Below, piece after piece: positions 41,439-45,274 of a stretch of DNA of 45,274 bases. A model generated the notes under the pieces. It was given only the letters and a program-made list of their open reading frames with translations. It did not search any database and had not been told where the DNA came from. The translations under genes were made by a program, and so were the position numbers. Within the stretch, counting starts at the first letter, position 1. Every line of letters starts with the position of its first letter. The stretch covers positions 1 to 45,274 of the forward strand of contig URSD01000019.1 in the NCBI GenBank assembly GCA_900550395.1. Direction: 5' to 3'. The stretch comes from an uncultured Porphyromonadaceae bacterium. GTDB lineage: Bacteria; Bacteroidota; Bacteroidia; Bacteroidales; Muribaculaceae.

Positions 41439-42146
41439 ATGTACATCAAATCAACAATTCCCATAATAATCATCACGATGCTGATTATACTTGTTGGTGG
41501 ATGCACCGACAATGATACGGAAACATTGAAAGGCGCTGACGATTCGGGCTCCAAATCAACGGAGTCGTATGACAGTCGGTTCCCGTTCAAAGTATGGACA
41601 GATAAGGGCGGCATTATGCATTTCGACGTAAACTTCGGAGAAAGTGCGTCGTATCCGTCAGAGGACGTGGTGCTCGGCAATCTTGCAGGCAACGGCTGGG
41701 AGGTCGACAAGTGCTATACTTACGACGTAAAGACAACTCTCGCTCCCGGGAAATGGACTTATGCCCTTAACGAGTATGACGGTGCTATAATGTATGTAAC
41801 AGGAGGAGACATGAGTCCGCGCTTCTTCTTTAAGGACAAGACTTCGGCTGTGGAATATTTCAAATGGTGGTACTTACCCGGCGAAAACGGAGATTTGCAG
41901 GACACAGATACACATTACAGCCAAAAAGACCTGAAATACTCCTACGACGCCAAAACCGGCACACTGAACTGCTCGATATTAGGATGGTTTCATGTCATAG
42001 AATCCACGGACAATGAACTTTGGCTCGGTCGCGGCGAGAACAAGGAACCATACGAATACAACTTTGTACGCCTTGTAAAGGCAACGCCCGAAACGGTAGC
42101 CGAATGGGAGAAGAAGTACATAGAGCCTGAAAAGGCACCGAAGTAA
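41439..42146 (+). CDS. Lipoprotein encoded with the C10 peptidase, possible inhibitor or partner
   Basis: 235 residues. Hydrophobic signal and lipobox LVGG before Cys (residues 1-22), followed by an Asp-rich spacer. The mature part (GNGWEVDKCYTYDVKTTLAP, PRFFFKDKTSAVEYFKWWYL, LKYSYDAKTGTLNCSILGWF, STDNELWLGRG) suggests a beta-barrel of about 150 residues, lipocalin-like in feel, ending in a helix VAEWEKKYIEPE. C10 peptidases are often encoded next to a small inhibitor. That role here is inferred only from position and predicted fold. Start ATG 41439. Confidence 0.65.
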   Translation: MYIKSTIPIIIITMLIILVGGCTDNDTETLKGADDSGSKSTESYDSRFPFKVWTDKGGIMHFDVNFGESASYPSEDVVLGNLAGNGWEVDKCYTYDVKTTLAPGKWTYALNEYDGAIMYVTGGDMSPRFFFKDKTSAVEYFKWWYLPGENGDLQDTDTHYSQKDLKYSYDAKTGTLNCSILGWFHVIESTDNELWLGRGENKEPYEYNFVRLVKATPETVAEWEKKYIEPEKAPK

Positions 42147-42173
42147 ATCACACAATGCTCTAATCGTATAAAA

Positions 42174-42674
42174 TCAGCGGCGGACGACCATGTATTCGCC
42201 GCGGGAGCCGGGTCCGACGCTGAAACGGCGTAGGCCCCAGCCTTCGTCCGCAGCGCGTCCCGAAAGAGGATGGCCGTCAAGCGAGAACACGTCGTAGGTG
42301 CTGTGGCACTGAGGGCACTCGGCCTTATTGTCGTCGTTGATGAACACGCGCACCGTGCGCTTTATCTCCACCGGGCAGGCGGCGTCGTAAGCCTTGGGCG
42401 TACCCATCACGTCGCAGACGAGGAGCAGACCGCCGTAGCCGGTCTCGCTCAGGGCCGAGAACTGATATTGCTGAGGGACCCACTCGTGGCGCTCGCCCTG
42501 CTTCACAAAGAGTTGCGCGTCCATGGCGGCCGTGACGCCGTACAGCTGCCACTCGGCCTGCGAGTTGAAGCTGAGCCACACGGGCATAAGCGGCACGCGG
42601 TCATCGTCGAGATGATGGCACGCCACCGCAGGCAGCAACAGAGCCAGCGCACACGCTACCCCACGGAGCCTCAC
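42174..42674 (-). CDS. Lipoprotein with a Rieske-like fold lacking canonical ligands
   Basis: 166 residues. Lipoprotein signal RGVACALALLLPAVAC (lipid Cys 19). Later segments YDAACPVEIKRTVRVFINDD, AECPQCHSTYDVFSLDG and HPLSGRAADEGWGLRRFSVG resemble a Rieske ferredoxin domain. The usual CxH and CxxH ligand pairs are CPV (Cys 100, Val 102) and CPQC (Cys 120, Cys 123), so both histidines are replaced. Starts with GTG 42674, overlapping the previous stop as GTGA. Last gene of the pyrE-SRPBCC-lipoprotein run. Confidence 0.65.
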   Translation of the reverse strand: MRLRGVACALALLLPAVACHHLDDDRVPLMPVWLSFNSQAEWQLYGVTAAMDAQLFVKQGERHEWVPQQYQFSALSETGYGGLLLVCDVMGTPKAYDAACPVEIKRTVRVFINDDNKAECPQCHSTYDVFSLDGHPLSGRAADEGWGLRRFSVGPGSRGEYMVVRR

Positions 42675-43087
42675 TGCGCCAGCTTTGAGATAAGGTCGGA
42701 GAACTGATTGACCGCCTTCTGCATTGTGCCGCCCACCATCGGGCGCAGCACGGCGGGGATATCGATATCAAGCGATGCCTCCACCTTTGTGCTGGCGGCG
42801 TCAATCGGCTCCATATCCACGGCCATAACTACCGGCATGGGCAGACCGCCGGCTACGAACGACACGCGGCGCGGCGTGCGCTCCTTCACCTGGAAGCGTA
42901 TCTCGCCCACCTGCGCCGTCTGCATGACTATCGCATCGGGAGTGAACGTGACGTCGCCCACCTTGGCGCGCTCCTCGGCAGGAAGTTTGTCAAGGGCGCC
43001 CTGCAGGCGCGTGAGGTCGGCGAACTGGTCCGCGATGTACTCGGCGGGACGGCCCACCGTCAGAGGGTTTGCTTTATATACAGCCAT
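42671..43087 (-). CDS. SRPBCC-like small protein next to pyrE
   Basis: 138 residues. The pattern of a START/SRPBCC-type fold: ADLTRLQGALDKLPAEERAK, VGDVTFTPDAIVMQTAQVGE, IRFQVKERTPRRVSFVAGG, PMPVVMAVDMEPIDAASTKV and the closing helix GGTMQKAVNQFSDLISKLA. Proteins of this type occur beside pyrE in Bacteroidales (general knowledge). Ligand unknown. No signal peptide, so cytoplasmic. 8 bp after pyrE, and it overlaps the next start. Confidence 0.75.
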   Translation of the reverse strand: MAVYKANPLTVGRPAEYIADQFADLTRLQGALDKLPAEERAKVGDVTFTPDAIVMQTAQVGEIRFQVKERTPRRVSFVAGGLPMPVVMAVDMEPIDAASTKVEASLDIDIPAVLRPMVGGTMQKAVNQFSDLISKLAQ

Positions 43088-43095
43088 AAATCGTT

Positions 43096-43746
43096 TTATT
43101 CGTTATCGATGTTGTCGGGAGCCCAGGTTTCCGGGTCGTCATGCCATGCCTGGAACACGGCCATGTCGCCGGGGAGTATCACGCCCTGCGAGAGAGCCAC
43201 ATCCAGAAGGTCGCCGTAATGGCAGAGCGACTTCACCGGTATCTCCATTTCGGCCAGGGCTTCCTCTCCGGCCTCGAAATCGAAGTCAAGCAAAGCCACC
43301 ATGCCAACTACCTCGCACCCGGCATCGCGGAGAGTCTCCGCCACACGCCGCGAACGCGATGCGTTGGTGAGCAGATCGTTGACTACCATCACTTTCAGGC
43401 CCGGCTTGAGATTGCCTTCTATCAGATTTTCAAGGCCATGATCCTTTGGTCTTGTGCGCACATAGGCGTAAGGCATGCCCAGTTCGTCGGCCACAAGCGC
43501 CGACACGGCTATGGCTCCCGTAGCCACTCCGGCTATAGCCTCCACCTCCGGAAAATGCTCCATAATCAGGCGCGACAGCTCCAGCTTGACAAAGGTACGC
43601 AGCGCCGGATACGAAAGCAGCTTGCGCATATCCGTGTACAGAGGAGCATTCCAACCGTTGGCCCAGATGAAGCAGTTGTCGGGCTGGAGATTTACAGCAC
43701 TGATTTGCAGAAGCTTGCCGGCAAAAAGACGTGCAACATGTTCCAT
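43096..43746 (-). CDS. pyrE: Orotate phosphoribosyltransferase with an altered PRPP loop
   Basis: 216 residues, OPRTase length. Makes OMP from orotate and PRPP in pyrimidine synthesis. Features: LLQISAVNLQPDNCFIWANG, APLYTDMRKLLSYPALR, AIAGVATGAIAVSALVADEL, PYAYVRTRPKDHGLENLIEG (catalytic Lys/His loop), then the PRPP-binding loop KVMVVNDLLTNASRSRRVAE. The family norm there is about VVEDLISTGGSS or VDDVITAGTA. Here the first acid is Asn and the Gly-rich part is changed. Start ATG 43746 with a TAnnTTTG box at 43775. Confidence 0.9.
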   Translation of the reverse strand: MEHVARLFAGKLLQISAVNLQPDNCFIWANGWNAPLYTDMRKLLSYPALRTFVKLELSRLIMEHFPEVEAIAGVATGAIAVSALVADELGMPYAYVRTRPKDHGLENLIEGNLKPGLKVMVVNDLLTNASRSRRVAETLRDAGCEVVGMVALLDFDFEAGEEALAEMEIPVKSLCHYGDLLDVALSQGVILPGDMAVFQAWHDDPETWAPDNIDNE

Positions 43747-43774
43747 AGTTTCTCGAATTCAGTTATTTGAGCTA

Positions 43775-43782
43775 CAAAAGTA
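43775..43782 (-). promoter_or_regulatory. -7 promoter box of pyrE
   Basis: Minus strand TACTTTTG, 28 bp upstream of ATG 43746. Confidence 0.65.
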
Positions 43783-43877
43783 CAAAAAAGTAATGACTAA
43801 TAACCCTTAATAACATTTTTTTGCAGGTATCGGGAAACATATTGGCTACATACACCACATTATTAAACCTTTTTTCG

Positions 43878-43884
43878 TATCTTG
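43878..43884 (+). promoter_or_regulatory. Near-consensus -7 box for the His/Pro-rich gene
   Basis: TATCTTG followed by C (consensus TAnnTTTG with one mismatch), 78 bp before ATG 43963, leaving a relatively long leader. Confidence 0.35.
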
Positions 43885-43962
43885 CACCGGATTTTTAAAC
43901 TTTATGCCAATATCGCAATCTTATTACCAAACGAGATTGTTTAATCTATAAATACAAAGGTC

Positions 43963-44856
43963 ATGCCAACGATTCTACGCACCATCGCATTAGTTCTTCT
44001 GTGCGGAGCACTCTGCACTTCTCCTATTGATGCACGCGGACGTCACGACCGCGAGCCCCGGCAGAGCGAGCACAGAGCGCCAAAAACGCCCGACAAGCCA
44101 CGCACGCCCGGCAAACATGGGCGTCAGGACCAACGCAGGCCCGACAGGCCGGCCACACCCGGCCGACACGGCAATCCCGGCAACTACGGCAGGCCCGGAA
44201 AGCACGTCAATCAGAGGAATCCGGAGCACTTCGGACAGAAACCGCACCACGACAACAGGCACGGCCACGCTCCCCGTCCCCCGCACGGCTACGACCACCG
44301 TCCGCACCACGGCGGAGGCTACAGCTACGGACACCACCACGTGAACTACGGACGCCCGCACCGCCCCCACATGCCGCCGCCACGCCCCTACTACCGCCCC
44401 GTGCCTCCTCCCCGTCACTGGCATCCGCACGTATGGCGTCCGTTCCACACCATACTCGGCGTCACCCTCGGCTCGGCCATCAACATCAGCATCAACGCCC
44501 TGCTAAACAGCGGCTATACCGTCAGCGGCTACGACAATGACATAGTGTATCTGAGCGATGTCCCCATGCTGAACTTCTCCTGGCCTGCCGCCAATCTCTA
44601 CTACGGCAACGGAGGCCTCTACGGCTCGGAATTCGTCTACTCCACGCCCGGATGCAACATGGGACGCTACAATGCCGTATTCTCCAGCCTCAGCGGCGTC
44701 TACGGAGCGCCCTACCAGGTGCAGATGCTTGCAGGAGGCGGCCGGCGCGCAACATGGTGGGGCACCGACGGACAGTACATCACCCTCACCTTCGCCGGCA
44801 ACTACGCCTCGGCCGGCGGACTGCGCTACTACACCACGCTGAGCTTCGGACGATGA
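43963..44856 (+). CDS. Secreted His/Pro/Arg-rich protein of unknown function
   Basis: 297 residues. Signal peptide (TILRTIALVLLCGALCTSPI). Then about 120 residues of low complexity rich in Pro, His, Arg and Gly (TPGKHGRQDQRRPDRPATPG, HGHAPRPPHGYDHRPHHGGG, YSYGHHHVNYGRPHRPHMPP), which could bind metal ions. The C-terminal domain (about 165-297) is ordered, with TILGVTLGSAINISINALLN, YTVSGYDNDIVYLSDVPMLN and VYGAPYQVQMLAGGGRRATW. The stop overlaps the yccF start (ATGA). Function unknown. Confidence 0.75.
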   Translation: MPTILRTIALVLLCGALCTSPIDARGRHDREPRQSEHRAPKTPDKPRTPGKHGRQDQRRPDRPATPGRHGNPGNYGRPGKHVNQRNPEHFGQKPHHDNRHGHAPRPPHGYDHRPHHGGGYSYGHHHVNYGRPHRPHMPPPRPYYRPVPPPRHWHPHVWRPFHTILGVTLGSAINISINALLNSGYTVSGYDNDIVYLSDVPMLNFSWPAANLYYGNGGLYGSEFVYSTPGCNMGRYNAVFSSLSGVYGAPYQVQMLAGGGRRATWWGTDGQYITLTFAGNYASAGGLRYYTTLSFGR

Positions 44857-45200
44857 ACACGCTCCTCAATATAATATGGATTGTATTCGGCGGCTTCATG
44901 ATAGCCGTCGAATACATCATTTCCAGCGTGCTGATGATGATTACCATCATAGGCATACCTTTCGGCCTCCAGACGCTGAAGCTGGCAGCCATGGCCCTAT
45001 GGCCTTTCGGCTCCCGGGCATACAGCACCGGCTGGCCCTCGGGCTGCCTTGCAATGCTGATGAACGTGATATGGTGGTTCGTAGGAGGCATCCCCATCGC
45101 TCTCACCCATCTGGCATGGGGCGTTCTGTTCTGCCTCACGATCGTGGGAATACCTTTCGGCCTGCAGCACTTCAAGCTCATGAGTCTCGCCCTGATGTGA
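44853..45200 (+). CDS. yccF: YccF-family inner-membrane protein
   Basis: 115 residues, four hydrophobic helices. Two internal repeats carry the family phrase IGIPFGLQ (TIIGIPFGLQTLKLAAMALW and TIVGIPFGLQHFKLMSLALM), each before a Leu-Lys segment, as in YccF. Start ATG 44853 overlaps the preceding stop as ATGA, so it is co-expressed with the His/Pro-rich secreted protein. No function is established for the family. The last 74 bp of the window after it hold no gene. Confidence 0.85.
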   Translation: MNTLLNIIWIVFGGFMIAVEYIISSVLMMITIIGIPFGLQTLKLAAMALWPFGSRAYSTGWPSGCLAMLMNVIWWFVGGIPIALTHLAWGVLFCLTIVGIPFGLQHFKLMSLALM

Positions 45201-45274
45201 AGATTCCAAATCGAAGTGCAAAACTTTGAGGTGAGAATTTCTCATTCTCCTCTCTCCTTCTGGCGAGGGGATGC

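Noticed and set aside
1..45274. tRNA and rRNA genes
   Set aside because: No cloverleaf with a T-loop GTTCGAATC-type block or rRNA-like sequence was noticed in the intergenic spaces. A tRNAscan run would settle it.

Overview
The window is GC-rich bacterial DNA. From about 1,700 onward it reads as a Bacteroidales genome, most likely Muribaculaceae-like. The family-level guess rests on gene content and GC and is inference. Supporting signs are the repeated Bacteroidota promoter box TAnnTTTG just upstream of genes (for example 4073, 11917, 13246, 22113, 34563, 35407, 40173), the absence of Shine-Dalgarno sequences there, the ftsX-DUF3098-uppP-truB-queA gene order, and lipoproteins of Bacteroidales type. 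The first ~1.7 kb differs: three genes of a taurine/nitrate/sulfonate-type ABC importer with strong Shine-Dalgarno sites. Its permease tail is joined in frame to a truncated Bacteroidales sugar transporter near 1,690-1,700. I read that join as a chimeric assembly or a recombination breakpoint.

Layout. 1-1,700: ABC importer (solute-binding protein, ATPase, permease tail). 1,700-3,322: MFS sugar transporter with a large insert. 3,463-3,978: toxin-antitoxin pair whose YafQ-like toxin is frameshifted by a 4-bp duplication. 4,104-9,152: tight operon of a split chromate transporter, a membrane-anchored N-formylglutamate-amidohydrolase-like protein, a RimK-like ATP-grasp ligase and folC. 9,146-11,790: speA-truA on the minus strand. 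11,944-13,135: an AT-rich KilA-N gene and a small secreted protein. 13,262-20,495: a six-gene run of rpoN, PAP2-like protein, ispG, M16 peptidase, polytopic membrane protein and DUF115-like protein, with junctions overlapping or a few bases apart. 20,526-20,901: a MITE-like element with terminal inverted repeats, a 5-bp target duplication and nested palindromes. 21,201-21,911: Crp/Fnr regulator.

22,155-27,362: ftsX, DUF3098, uppP, truB, queA, then an HU-fold protein and an HU-transmembrane-LysM fusion, a possible nucleoid-to-envelope link. 27,376-31,380: YgiQ radical SAM protein and uvrB on the minus strand. 31,508-34,452: a lipoprotein, a LysR regulator and a split ThrE-type exporter with a small membrane protein. 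34,592-37,568: secreted EEP phosphatase/nuclease, S24/XRE repressor, rnhB and an AraC regulator. 37,575-40,070: a gene remnant, a perfect 18-bp inverted repeat carrying divergent promoters, a short malic enzyme and a decayed coding stretch. 40,201-42,146: AT-rich C10 cysteine peptidase with a lipoprotein partner. 42,174-43,746: Rieske-like lipoprotein, SRPBCC-like protein and pyrE. 43,963-45,200: a His/Pro-rich secreted protein and a YccF protein.

The best candidates for undescribed biology are the amidohydrolase/ATP-grasp/folC operon (4,104-9,152) and the HU-LysM pair (26,081-27,362). I saw no rRNA, tRNA or CRISPR array.
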